From the NCBI GenBank assembly GCA_021203665.1, contig JAJQAT010000027.1:1-35398 (forward strand): 35,398 bases of DNA, read 5' to 3'. Source of the DNA: Bacillota bacterium (GTDB lineage: Bacteria > Bacillota > Clostridia > UBA1381). Numbering within the stretch: position 1 is the first letter of the stretch; the number at the start of each line of letters is the position of its first letter. A program made the translations under genes and the position numbers. Of this stretch, positions 23,901 to 32,385 are shown piece by piece. The notes beneath the pieces are model-generated. The model did not search any database. It was given only the letters and a program-made list of their open reading frames with translations, and was not told the origin of the DNA.

Positions 23901-25873
23901 TGCTCGGCGAATTCGACACATTGTCATTCGTAAATACGGGCGCAACGGCTCCGGTATACCTCTGCTACAGAACTCCGGACAGCTCACAGGGCGAGCTTGA
24001 CTTTAACGATGTACAGATGTACATACCGACAATAAGCGATGACGACTTCACAATTACCGCTGCCGACACTACAATTTCAATCCCGAAAGCGGAGGATGAC
24101 GAGTCTTCAACAACAACAATTACAGCCAAAGCTCTTTCAACAGAGGGCTATGACATGATAGGCGAGGCTACATGGGCATTTGCCGATTCCGTTACGGACA
24201 CAACCGGCTTGACAATTACTCCGGATTCGACCGACACGCACACCGCTACTCTTACGGTAGACTACGGCGCTCCGTCGGGCGAGCTTCCGATAAATGTCAC
24301 AATCGGCGGCGTAACAAAGACAATCACTCTAAATCTTACAAGCTCACAGGACAGCGTTCAGTTTACCTCGGGAGCGACAAGTATAGCTATTCCGCTTACA
24401 GACGGTACGTCTGAAGAGTACACATATGCGGCTAAGGTGGTAGGTCCTTCGGAAGATGATGAAGATACAACTATAGATATAGAGGGTAAAACTATAACAT
24501 ACTCGGTATACGACAAGAACAATGTAAACGAGATAACAAGCAGTATGCCTACAGGCATTACATTCGATGCCGAAACGGCAACCCTTACGGTATCATCTGA
24601 TGCAACGGCGACGGTTATTTATATCCGCGCTACAAGCACAAACAGAAACGAAGAAACCATTACAAGGGCGCTAAAGGTTACAATTCACGGTCTTGCGTTC
24701 GACTTCGGTACAAGTGATGATGGTGCTGTTGTCGAGGGCTACACGGCTGTTACCGCGAGCACAACATACAGCGAATCGGCAGGCTACGGTATTGAAAGCG
24801 GCTCGCCGACGGCGGCAGGTACGGCAAGCGAAGACGATGCGACAAGCGATTACCTGACAGGCACGTTCACATTCAAGGCGAATGTTACGGCGGCTAAGGT
24901 TTATACGGTAACAGTTACATACTCCGGTTCACTTACCTCGGAATATGTAAGCTCAGACCTTTCGGGTTATATACTGTTGGATGATGATGGTAATGCTCCG
25001 ACTGAACTTACGGAACTGAAATTTGATATTCCTGTAATCGATGATGTTCTTGACCTTACGTTCTCGGGCGGAAGTGTTGCGTCAATAGTAATCGAGAAGC
25101 AGGCTGATAAGCAGGCGGGCGGAACACCTAACATCTACACAATAGGTGACTCGACTATCGCAAATAACGGCTCATGGGCATACGTTTTGTATAATAATTA
25201 TTCAACCTATGCCGGAGACACATTGGCGAATGTTGCGACATTTACAAACAACGGACGCGGCGGCAGAAACCTTTGCACATATTACACCAACGGCGAGCTT
25301 AAGGACAGAATCCTTACTCAAATCAGACCGGGCGACTATGTAATGATAGGCGATATGGGTACCAACGGTATGGGTTCCTCGTTTGAAGACGACTTCAATT
25401 ACTATATTGACGCGTGCGAGGCAATGGGCGCAAAGGTAATTCTTAACTCATATACACCTCACGGTGCTTTAACCGGCGGCGGTTATGAAAGCGGATATGA
25501 TTCCGACACGAACACATTTACATCGTACCGTACAGATTCATATGATGTAATCGTTCGCAGTATATACGCTGAAAGATCCGATGCAAGCGATGAAGCGTAT
25601 GATGAAAATGTTATAGGCTTTGTTGACATCGGTAAGATGGCGGACGCTGCGTTTAATGCGTATGTTGCGGATTACGAGACTAACGGCTATGAAAGCGCGG
25701 ACGCTGCGGCACAGGCGATTATAGCGTGCTTCAGCGACCACAACCACTACAGCAATGCCATCCTGGCTTGCCAGCTTATGCTTTCCGGCTACGGTACCGG
25801 CGATGACGCAAAGGGTATTGTTCAATCCTTGTATGAAATCGTTTCAGCCGATTTGGCAGAAGCAACAGAATAA
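20954..25873 (+). CDS. secreted multi-domain rhamnogalacturonan acetylesterase (CE12-like SGNH hydrolase)
   Basis: This 1639-residue exported protein probably removes acetyl esters from rhamnogalacturonan. A signal peptide (1-30, ending ASA) is followed by a beta-rich carbohydrate-binding-like domain (about 70-230), a WDG-M-P module (233-311), and a Pro/Thr linker (315-352). Then come a LamG-like domain (about 354-582), an InlB/Flg_new-type repeat (586-658), an Ig-like part, a second LamG-like domain (about 815-1025), and Ig-like segments to about 1245. From about 1250 a FDFGTSDDG-type N-cap precedes the SGNH domain. Block I is GDST with nucleophile S1400, block II NNGRGGRN with G1434, block III GTNG with oxyanion N1471, and block V D1595-H-N-H1598. 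No LPXTG or SLH anchor is seen. The start ATG 20954 has AGAGAGGAG upstream. I found no clear promoter in the gap to the divergent tRNA. Enzyme family is likely; substrate is inferred from family and the PL11 neighbour. Confidence 0.87.
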   Translation: MKSKRKLLSLILALSMAIGSFTALPMAASADEDVENPTVSLMADDTADETTDTESDSDTEAATFTSQTTADALATYLADDAVLSQGASTTDREVTIGGETVSVTAIGTLGSGLTEGVDPPTYNGATAGTATFTVNVETADTYDIAVYGLGAYARRVDLNVNGTIVEFPETDSSAYADVWTIVSDSTSAKDVFTYTFEGVELNAGDNTIEVGTIDDSWCPDLCSIAVYSAAPAENGIVYSNGSIKVTYDAEQDAKLIVAKYYSDGTLSSVTLDDISLIEGTVTVAYDLEDEAAKIMVWDGLDTMVPLLSLSVDGTVEEAPTPTADAGEATEAPTTAPTTEPTPSPTPKATIDPDLVYYVLDFEDETSGQTAEYSSSIYTLTLADGTQWVSQYAYAASDLSIKTDSNSDIDLYFNFTNTSGSGTRTTYYIFDDAAQTLNDDNQAVMEFDFNSKGTGSHITIMDTASKSTPIGNGNYDSTYIFNLYQTADGVAVNTVDGTNTSVLTSGYTAGNWAHVKAVMDFTNHTVTLTITSLDGNTTYLAETQVAMGSTSATAVRGVHIAEPRNVSASVSVDNFMVRDVIDGDISGVYYSATFDVDGTTTILSALSGECLESVPDTDKTGYIFNGWLKDDDTETLYSTEDVLATPLTANVKYTASYSADEDYIEPMVSLEFSSFPTNGIPTAGEDADTAADNEIAVKIVGELGTDLTANPDSRVTDLDVDWEFLGFRDIASKAYEGSDSATTDSADSNIYCDSYAEVIYDDDDPTTVNFALKSQSFNFYGLVKATVTYNGETLTITEPMAIIPDTTSDTGSYLPKAGYKYVADANNYSDDIVGYQATTSSDNKSATDIITGDWAAYGGNSGRGLYIQSDDDGKFFKLKSTGTNSSSFAVNKLDSAPTGQVIITQDVRFYNSGSSILFKQDNPVTWSDNATAISFNFTGSAFNLNGGDTICSATTGKWYTVVLSADVTSKLCYAKVYDKESGELLGEFDTLSFVNTGATAPVYLCYRTPDSSQGELDFNDVQMYIPTISDDDFTITAADTTISIPKAEDDESSTTTITAKALSTEGYDMIGEATWAFADSVTDTTGLTITPDSTDTHTATLTVDYGAPSGELPINVTIGGVTKTITLNLTSSQDSVQFTSGATSIAIPLTDGTSEEYTYAAKVVGPSEDDEDTTIDIEGKTITYSVYDKNNVNEITSSMPTGITFDAETATLTVSSDATATVIYIRATSTNRNEETITRALKVTIHGLAFDFGTSDDGAVVEGYTAVTASTTYSESAGYGIESGSPTAAGTASEDDATSDYLTGTFTFKANVTAAKVYTVTVTYSGSLTSEYVSSDLSGYILLDDDGNAPTELTELKFDIPVIDDVLDLTFSGGSVASIVIEKQADKQAGGTPNIYTIGDSTIANNGSWAYVLYNNYSTYAGDTLANVATFTNNGRGGRNLCTYYTNGELKDRILTQIRPGDYVMIGDMGTNGMGSSFEDDFNYYIDACEAMGAKVILNSYTPHGALTGGGYESGYDSDTNTFTSYRTDSYDVIVRSIYAERSDASDEAYDENVIGFVDIGKMADAAFNAYVADYETNGYESADAAAQAIIACFSDHNHYSNAILACQLMLSGYGTGDDAKGIVQSLYEIVSADLAEATE
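21905..22008 (+). repeat. Pro/Thr-rich linker-coding low-complexity stretch
   Basis: This in-frame stretch encodes a Pro/Thr/Ala/Glu-rich hinge between modules of the acetylesterase. It resembles the longer linker of the PL11-like enzyme at 31330-31490, with the motif TPSPTP in common. Confidence 0.7.
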
Positions 25874-25883
25874 TTCCTAACCA

Positions 25884-25912
25884 AAGAGCTCCCCTATTGG
25901 GGAGTTCTTTTT
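25884..25912 (+). terminator. intrinsic terminator after the acetylesterase gene
   Basis: An 11-base-pair stem (25884-25894 with 25899-25909, one G-T pair, core CTCCCC/GGGGAG) closes on loop TATT and ends in TTTTT (25908-25912). Confidence 0.85.
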
Positions 25913-25929
25913 ATGCGCGAAAGCGCATA
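25912..25929 (+). repeat. GNRA-tetraloop hairpin upstream of spoIID
   Basis: TATGCGC and GCGCATA form a perfect 7-base-pair stem closed by GAAA. It starts where the previous terminator's T tract ends and lies 20 bases before the spoIID ATG. No T tract follows. Confidence 0.5.
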
Positions 25930-25948
25930 GAATAACGTGGGTGAGGAT

Positions 25949-26908
25949 ATGAAAAGGGTATTATTTACAATCGCGGCGGTGATATTCATAACATTGCTTT
26001 TGCCGCTGGCGATAGTGTGGCTTATGGGACTTGGCGGCGAAGAAAACACCGGCTCTCTTGAAAGCGGGCGCGTGAGCGTGTACTCCGCGGACGCGGGATG
26101 CGCGGAGGATATGGACATAAATCAATATTTAAAATGCGTGGTCGCGGCGGAAATGCCCGCCGACTTTGAAACCGAGGCGTTAAAGGCGCAGGCGGTCGCG
26201 GCGCGGACATACCTGTATTCGCGCATCGAGGACGCGGAAAACGGAAACACAGCGGAGGTGCATAACGGCGCGACGGTATGCACCGATTCCGCGCATTGTC
26301 AGGCGTACATAAGCGAGGAGGAGCGCAGAGCAAGCTGGGGCGCGGACGCTGATGAAAATTGGGACAAAATAAGCGCCGCTGTCGAGGAAACCGCGGGGCG
26401 GATAATGACGTACGACGGCGAAATTATATCCGCCGTCTTTCATTCCACCTCGTCCGGCAGTACCGAGGCGGCGGTTGACGTGTGGGGCGCGGATGTCCCG
26501 TACCTGCAAAGCGTCGAGAGCGAGGGCGACAGGCTTTCGCCGAAGTACAGCAGTAATTTGACGCTCAGCGAGGAGGAATTTAAGAGCAAAATCGATGAAA
26601 ATGTCTCCGGCACGGACTGGACGGGGGAGCTTGTGTCAAATATAACCCGCTCCGACGCGGGCGGAATTATATCGCTTGACGTCGGCGGAGTTAATATAAA
26701 GGGAAGCGAGCTTAGGAATATATTTTCGCTTTCAAGCGCAAATGTCGAGCTGACGCGCGAAAACGGCAATATAACAATGTCCGTCAAGGGATACGGTCAC
26801 GGTGTGGGCATGAGCCAGTACGGCGCGAATTACCTTGCGTCGCAGGGGATGGGCTATGAGGAAATCTTGAAATACTATTACACCGGCGTTGAAATCGAGT
26901 CGAGGTAA
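25949..26908 (+). CDS. spoIID: stage II sporulation protein D (SpoIID)
   Basis: SpoIID is the lytic transglycosylase that, with SpoIIM and SpoIIP, trims septal peptidoglycan during forespore engulfment. The 319-residue product from ATG 25949 (ribosome binding site GGGTGAGG) has an N-terminal membrane anchor (about 4-28). The SpoIID core has catalytic E68 in VAAEMP, KAQAVAARTY, and likely zinc ligands H105, C111 and C117 spaced 6 and 6 as I recall for the clostridial enzyme. HSTSSGSTE and the C-terminal GYGHGVGMSQYGA are further family motifs. LytB amidase enhancers share the fold, but length and the anchored N-terminus favour SpoIID. Sigma-E control is expected from the family, but I see no convincing sigma-E promoter. 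It sits alone between two pectinase genes. Confidence 0.9.
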   Translation: MKRVLFTIAAVIFITLLLPLAIVWLMGLGGEENTGSLESGRVSVYSADAGCAEDMDINQYLKCVVAAEMPADFETEALKAQAVAARTYLYSRIEDAENGNTAEVHNGATVCTDSAHCQAYISEEERRASWGADADENWDKISAAVEETAGRIMTYDGEIISAVFHSTSSGSTEAAVDVWGADVPYLQSVESEGDRLSPKYSSNLTLSEEEFKSKIDENVSGTDWTGELVSNITRSDAGGIISLDVGGVNIKGSELRNIFSLSSANVELTRENGNITMSVKGYGHGVGMSQYGANYLASQGMGYEEILKYYYTGVEIESR

Positions 26909-26970
26909 ATTTGCACAAAAAAAATAAGAAAAGTTTGTATAGTTTTACGACAAATACACTGTTTTTTGTA

Positions 26971-26999
26971 TTGAGAAAAATCTTAAAATGTTGTAAAAT
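26971..26999 (+). promoter_or_regulatory. sigma-A promoter of the PL11-like lyase gene
   Basis: TTGAGA (26971-26976) and TAAAAT (26994-26999) are 17 bases apart and are followed by an AT-only stretch and the AGAAGGAGAG ribosome binding site (27022-27031). No operator repeat of good quality was seen near it. Confidence 0.6.
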
Positions 27000-27038
27000 T
27001 ATACTATATATATAAACTTTAGAAGGAGAGAGAAAGAG

Positions 27039-30000
27039 ATGAGGAAAAGAATTTTAAGCATTTTGCTTTCGGCGTCTATGGCGGCATCGCTTGTCACGGT
27101 GCCTATAGCCGCGTCCGCGGAAGCGAATACGCCGACGTACCAAACGACGGAGCGCAAAATGGAGAAGCTTGACCGCGGCTTGGTGGCGGTTAAGGTTACG
27201 GGCGGCGTTTATTTAAGCTGGCGTTTGCTCGGCGATGAGGATTTGACATCGCAGGAGTATGATATTTATAGGGATGATACTCTGATATATACCACAGAAA
27301 ACGCGTCCGGAACAAATTATACCGATTCCGACGGAACAACCACAAGCGAATACAAGGTTGTAAAACACGGCGCGGACGCGTCCGGCGAGGAGGCTGTAAC
27401 GCCGTGGAATACCAACACGACCTCAAGCTCATCGGTAGCCTCATACAGTGAATACAACTCAATGGCGTATATGGACGTAGCTATACAGAATCCGGGAACG
27501 CTTTTAAATTCCGCCGCGTTCGCGGGTGATGAGGATTCAAGCAAAACCTGTACATATACCGCTAACGACGCGAGCGTCGGCGATATTGACGGCGACGGCG
27601 AGTACGAGATTATATTGAAATGGGATCCGTCCAATTCAAAGGACAGCGCGGGCGCGGATTACACCGGCAGAGTGTTTGTTGATGCTTACGAGATGGACGG
27701 CACGTTCCTGTGGCGTATCGACCTCGGCTACAACGTAACCGCGGGCGCGCATTACACACAATTTATGGTTTATGACTTTGACGGCGACGGCTATGCCGAG
27801 GTGGCAATGAAAACCGCCCCCGGCTCAAAGGACGGACAAAACACCGTAAACGAGGACGGTACCTGGAACGAGGACGGCGGCGAGTACGTATCACTTGCCG
27901 GCGATACCGATGAAATACGAAATGTCAGCAACACGACATCGTTTATAGGTACAAGCGGAAGTCAAAAGGGTAAAAATCCCTATACACAGTATTTGACAAT
28001 ATTTGACGGCGCAACGGGCGCGGCTCTTGCCACAACCGAATACATTCCGTATGACACGGTTTCAAGCTGGGGCGACAGTACGTTTAACCGCAGTGAAAGA
28101 TACTTGGCGGCTGTAGCTTATCTTGACGGTGTTACGCCGAGTCTTATTATGTGCCGAGGCTATTATGCCGCCGCTGTAATCCGTGCGTACACATGGGACG
28201 GCGAAGAGCTTAATATGCAATGGCAGTATGTCGGCTCGTCAAGCGGAGAATCGTCATTATACGGACAGGGCAATCATAACCTTTCAATAGGCGATATAGA
28301 CGGCGACGGCTGTGACGAAATAGTTTACGGCTCCGCCGCACTTGACAATGACGGAAAAACCGTTATGGGCAATACACAGTTGGGTCACGGCGATGCTATG
28401 CATATGAGCGACTTCAACAATGACGGCGAGCAGGAGGTATTCTCCGTTAAGGAGGACAGCGAGGGCTATAAATATTACGCTATGGATTTAAGAAACGCGG
28501 CTACGGGTGAGCATTTCTGGGATTCCGGAGTGCTTACAACCTCAAGTGATAACGGCAGAGGCGTTATGGACAATATTGATGACGCGTACGCGGCGGCAAA
28601 TCCGGAAAGCGGTCTTGCGCTCGGTTGGGATTCGGGTCACGACAACGCGGTAGATTTGAACGGTAATGAGGTTGCGGCAAAGCCGGTGTTCAGCTCGAGA
28701 AGCGGCTGTAACTTCCTTGTATATTGGGACGGCGACCTTGGACGTGAAATATTGGACGATACTCTTATAGGTAAATATTATGCGCAGGACGGCACCAATT
28801 CAAACGGCTATTCCGTCAGCGCGGGTACGACATTAAGATTCTATAACGGAACGTCGGGTTACACTCTTTACGGCGCAAGCTCAAATAATGATACAAAATA
28901 TAACCCCTGCCTTGTTGCAGACCTTTTCGGCGACTGGCGTGAGGAAATCATAATGAGATACGGCGACGACGCACTGAGAATATATATGTCAACCATACCG
29001 AGTGACTACAGACTTACAACACTTATGCACGACAGCCAGTACCGTATGTCGGTGGCGTGGCAGAACGTTGCGTACAATCAGCCGACACACACAAGCTACT
29101 ACATAGGCTCCGCGGCTCTTGCCACGGACGAAAGCGGCGAGACGCTTAACTATCTCGCGCCGGCGGTTGCCTACACGAAAGTTACATATTCGACGGGCGA
29201 GGATGTCGCGGTAACGGGACTGACGCTTTCCGAGAGCTCTATTCAGGTTGAAAGGACAAAGAGCTATACCCTAAACGCGTCGCTCACTCCGACCGACGCG
29301 ACAACAAAGGGCATAATATGGACTTCGTCCGATACAAGCGTTGCGACCGTTGCAAACGGAATTGTAAAGGGCGTGGGCGAGGGAACCGCAACAATTACAG
29401 CAACCTCAAAGGACGAAACAAACGGAACAATCAGCGCAAGCTGTACCGTTGAGGTGTATTCAACACCCGTAACGAGCGTTACGCTTGCGGATAAGAGCAT
29501 AGACATCGGAATGGGTTACACAAAGACGCTCAGCGCGACCGTAGCTCCCTCCGACGCGACAGACACAAGCCTCACATGGACATCGGCGGACGAAACCGTC
29601 GCGACTGTTGACGAGGACGGCGTTGTAACCGGTGTAAGCTACGGCAAAACCACGATTACCGCGACTAATGAGGACAGCGGACTAAGCGCGCAGTGTATCG
29701 TAAAGGTAAAGCCGATTGATTCCACCGATATGACCGGCGACGATGTTTTTGTAACGTCGAATACAACTGATGATACAATAAGCTATACGGGAACAAGCAC
29801 AACCGCAGCATTTACGCTGACACAAGCAACTGTTCCGGTAGAATTTCATAAGGATTTTGAGCCGTATTCGGACAATAAAGCAATTCTTTCGTACAAGTTT
29901 ACAACAGGAGGCTCCAAAGACAGCAGTACCGGCAATTATATTTGGATAGACGGACATACATATAACACAGAGCTTAAACTTCTTGATACGGACGGAAATA

Positions 30001-32297
30001 ATATATTGAATATTATTGAATATCATACAACCTCCGGAGTTTCAACTATGTTTGCTTTGGCGGACGGTGAAGAATCGTCTGTAAGCAGCGCATGGACATT
30101 GTTAGCAGACGGTGATGATAATCCGTTGAACAGAAGCCAGATAAGATGGGATATAGAGATTGAATTTGACTATAACCAAGATGTTGCAACTATAACATTG
30201 GCAGGCTGTAACAGTTCGTGGGAAAAGGGTAAAACATATCAGTACAGCTTTGATTTAAACGGTGCAAGCTTTAAAACGTTGAAATATGAAACAAATGAGA
30301 TTGCGGATTATGTTTCAGGTTCACCGTCGTTGAAAGATTGTTCATATGTATATGAAACAACCATAAGCGGAGAAACCGAGACGGTATATGAATCCGGTAC
30401 GGAAAATGTTCCCATGACATCCTCAACGGTGGACGATTGGGTACAGACCGGAACCGATACGGCGGAGCTTGCATATGACAGCGAAAACGACCGCATATTG
30501 TACAATCCGACACAGCCGGGCGCGGAATATTATGCCACAAAGACATTTGACGCTCTTCAATCCGTGGATTCGCTGATAACATACGATGTGGATTGGTATT
30601 TCGGCAGCGCGGTAAACAGGGACGGCAATTTTGAATATATTCAATTCGGCGATTATCTGCGTATAGGCTGGACAAACGGCTATGTAACATGGGTAAGCAC
30701 GGACGGCGGCAAAACATGGATTGACAGCGACGAGGACGGCACCGCGGACAGCATATTTACCGGTTCAAACACGACATATACAAAGAATATAAAGGTTATA
30801 TTCGACCCGAGCGCGAAGCAAATAAAGGCGTTCTACTTTGACGGAAGTCTAATTTTATCCGATTATACGTACAGTGATTCGACCGAGTTTACCATTGAGG
30901 ACATAGATTCTGTTACGTTCGGATTTACCCGCGGCGGACAGCCGCCCGCATGGGAGGTGCCGAACGGTATCGATTCAATCAAGGTTACGCAGTTTATCGA
31001 GGGCGAGGAAACCCCCGATTTCACGGCGGTTACTATAACCGGGATTAGTGATAACACCGTAAGCGTGGATTATGATTTGGTTAATTATTCCGGCAACAAC
31101 GCGCAGGTAATCGGCGCTTTGTATGACGAAAACGGAATTTTGGTAGAGGTTAAAGCCGGAACGGCAAACACCTATGACGATATAAGCGAAAGTATAGTAC
31201 AGGGCGAGGAGGATCTAACGTTCACAAACGACCCGACAGAGTATAACCTAAAGGTATACCTTTGGGACAGCGTTGAGGGCATGGTTCCGATAGTTGATGC
31301 GGCGGAGCGTGAATCCGGAGCGGTGGCAACAGCCGCTCCGACCGCGTCGCCGACGCCTACGGTTGACCCGAACGCGACCGAAAGTCCGAGCCCGTCGCCT
31401 ACGGCAAGTCCGACCCCGTCGCCTTCACCTACGGCGGAGCCTACGCCGTCGCCAACTCCGACAGTTGCGCCGACGATTGACCCCGACGTGACATATGAGG
31501 AGGTATTCACGTCAAGCGAAAGCTTCCTTATGGAGGACGACACAACAAATAACAAGTGGATTATATCCTATGACGGCACAACGGCGGCTGAAGCTGCGGC
31601 GGATTCGTCAAAGACAGTAACCGCTTCGGAAATAAGCACCGATATAGGCGGAAACGATACAGCTAAGCTGTACCTTGCAAACAAGGCGGTTGAATACGTG
31701 CTTGACGAGGCTGTAAGCGAGGGCTGCTTTAAGCTCACATATGATATGTATATCGACAAGTCAACAAACGCGTCAGGCTACGGAAGATATTTCAGAACCT
31801 ATCTTGACAACGCCGCGCATGACTATGACGCGGCAACGGGCAAGGCGTCCGTAAATGACACAAGCGGCTCATTCTTCCATATGATGGATTATTATGATAC
31901 GGTATATACAACATCATCGGTTGATTTGCTCAGCGCGAATCAGAACAGCTCTTTCACAACGGGAGCGATTCAGCTCTCGGAAACTGCGCTTGAGGACGCT
32001 AAATGGTACAGAGTTGTTATTGAGGGCGACTTGGATAACGACGTTGTTATAGTGTCGTACTACGCGCACGGCGACAGCTATAACGCCGATTTGGATATTT
32101 CGACCGAAACACCGGTGATTTCGGCGAACGGCTGCTTCACAGATGACAGAACAAGGAGCATTAAGCAGATTAAGCTTATGAGAACCGCGGGCGGCGATTT
32201 GTATTACGACAATATCAAGCTCGAAAAGGAAACCGCCGATACAACGGGCGGCGAGACCGATACCGGCAGTGAATCCGACAGCGGCAGTGCCGAATAA
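27039..32297 (+). CDS. secreted multi-domain rhamnogalacturonan lyase (PL11-like)
   Basis: This 1752-residue exported enzyme probably cleaves the rhamnogalacturonan I backbone by beta-elimination. The signal peptide covers residues 1-27 (ending ASA). The catalytic domain (about 30-715) has the PL11/YesW features: MEKLDRGLVAVKV near its start, several DxDxDG-type calcium loops (from D182, D246, D419, and DFNNDG from D458), and DLFGDWREEI near 627. Two Big_2 immunoglobulin-like repeats (724-808 and 811-892) follow. Then come an AT-rich-coded module (about 895-1125), a beta-rich module (about 1130-1325), a WDS-M-P module (1328-1420), a Pro/Thr/Ser linker (1430-1483), and a C-terminal LamG-like domain (about 1486-1735) with an acidic tail. 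No cell-wall anchor motif is visible. It has its own promoter and terminator. It pairs functionally with the CE12-like enzyme upstream. Confidence 0.9.
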   Translation: MRKRILSILLSASMAASLVTVPIAASAEANTPTYQTTERKMEKLDRGLVAVKVTGGVYLSWRLLGDEDLTSQEYDIYRDDTLIYTTENASGTNYTDSDGTTTSEYKVVKHGADASGEEAVTPWNTNTTSSSSVASYSEYNSMAYMDVAIQNPGTLLNSAAFAGDEDSSKTCTYTANDASVGDIDGDGEYEIILKWDPSNSKDSAGADYTGRVFVDAYEMDGTFLWRIDLGYNVTAGAHYTQFMVYDFDGDGYAEVAMKTAPGSKDGQNTVNEDGTWNEDGGEYVSLAGDTDEIRNVSNTTSFIGTSGSQKGKNPYTQYLTIFDGATGAALATTEYIPYDTVSSWGDSTFNRSERYLAAVAYLDGVTPSLIMCRGYYAAAVIRAYTWDGEELNMQWQYVGSSSGESSLYGQGNHNLSIGDIDGDGCDEIVYGSAALDNDGKTVMGNTQLGHGDAMHMSDFNNDGEQEVFSVKEDSEGYKYYAMDLRNAATGEHFWDSGVLTTSSDNGRGVMDNIDDAYAAANPESGLALGWDSGHDNAVDLNGNEVAAKPVFSSRSGCNFLVYWDGDLGREILDDTLIGKYYAQDGTNSNGYSVSAGTTLRFYNGTSGYTLYGASSNNDTKYNPCLVADLFGDWREEIIMRYGDDALRIYMSTIPSDYRLTTLMHDSQYRMSVAWQNVAYNQPTHTSYYIGSAALATDESGETLNYLAPAVAYTKVTYSTGEDVAVTGLTLSESSIQVERTKSYTLNASLTPTDATTKGIIWTSSDTSVATVANGIVKGVGEGTATITATSKDETNGTISASCTVEVYSTPVTSVTLADKSIDIGMGYTKTLSATVAPSDATDTSLTWTSADETVATVDEDGVVTGVSYGKTTITATNEDSGLSAQCIVKVKPIDSTDMTGDDVFVTSNTTDDTISYTGTSTTAAFTLTQATVPVEFHKDFEPYSDNKAILSYKFTTGGSKDSSTGNYIWIDGHTYNTELKLLDTDGNNILNIIEYHTTSGVSTMFALADGEESSVSSAWTLLADGDDNPLNRSQIRWDIEIEFDYNQDVATITLAGCNSSWEKGKTYQYSFDLNGASFKTLKYETNEIADYVSGSPSLKDCSYVYETTISGETETVYESGTENVPMTSSTVDDWVQTGTDTAELAYDSENDRILYNPTQPGAEYYATKTFDALQSVDSLITYDVDWYFGSAVNRDGNFEYIQFGDYLRIGWTNGYVTWVSTDGGKTWIDSDEDGTADSIFTGSNTTYTKNIKVIFDPSAKQIKAFYFDGSLILSDYTYSDSTEFTIEDIDSVTFGFTRGGQPPAWEVPNGIDSIKVTQFIEGEETPDFTAVTITGISDNTVSVDYDLVNYSGNNAQVIGALYDENGILVEVKAGTANTYDDISESIVQGEEDLTFTNDPTEYNLKVYLWDSVEGMVPIVDAAERESGAVATAAPTASPTPTVDPNATESPSPSPTASPTPSPSPTAEPTPSPTPTVAPTIDPDVTYEEVFTSSESFLMEDDTTNNKWIISYDGTTAAEAAADSSKTVTASEISTDIGGNDTAKLYLANKAVEYVLDEAVSEGCFKLTYDMYIDKSTNASGYGRYFRTYLDNAAHDYDAATGKASVNDTSGSFFHMMDYYDTVYTTSSVDLLSANQNSSFTTGAIQLSETALEDAKWYRVVIEGDLDNDVVIVSYYAHGDSYNADLDISTETPVISANGCFTDDRTRSIKQIKLMRTAGGDLYYDNIKLEKETADTTGGETDTGSESDSGSAE
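29209..29715 (+). repeat. two tandem Big_2 domain repeats in the lyase gene
   Basis: Two homologous segments (29209-29463 and 29470-29715) encode Ig-like Big_2 domains. Both run as VT.VTL or VTGLTL, then A..TPTDAT or APSDAT, then WTSSDTSVATV or WTSADETVATV, then V.GV..G...ITAT. Confidence 0.8.
31330..31490 (+). repeat. Pro/Ser/Thr linker-coding degenerate repeat
   Basis: About 53 codons encode alternating SPTPT, SPSPSP and TPSPTP units, a flexible linker before the C-terminal domain of the lyase. The DNA is a degenerate 6-base-like repeat of CCG/ACG/TCG codons. Confidence 0.8.
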
Positions 32298-32308
32298 CAT
32301 ATAAAATT

Positions 32309-32346
32309 AAAAGCAGACAAACCCGAAGCGGCTTGCCTGCTTTTTT
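32309..32346. terminator. bidirectional intrinsic terminator between lyase gene and lgt
   Basis: AAAAGCAG (32309-32316) pairs with CTGCTTTT (32337-32344), and after one mismatch CAA pairs with TTG. Six T follow on the + strand, and TTTTAATTTT follows on the minus strand, so it can end both converging transcripts. Confidence 0.8.
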
Positions 32347-32385
32347 ATATTCATCATACATTGTTTCAGTATTATAAATTACGTC

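Noticed and set aside
25926..25933. CATAGAAT, resembling a sigma-E -10 box before spoIID
   Set aside because: No -35-like sequence lies 14-15 bases upstream, and the predicted start would fall inside the ribosome binding site.
26953..26972. AATACA/TGTATT inverted repeat after spoIID as a terminator
   Set aside because: The stem is short and A/T-rich with its T tract inside the loop rather than after it.
31330..31490. Repetitive DNA that could suggest a CRISPR array
   Set aside because: The units are short, degenerate and in frame, encoding a Pro/Ser/Thr linker; there are no constant repeats with unique spacers and no cas genes.
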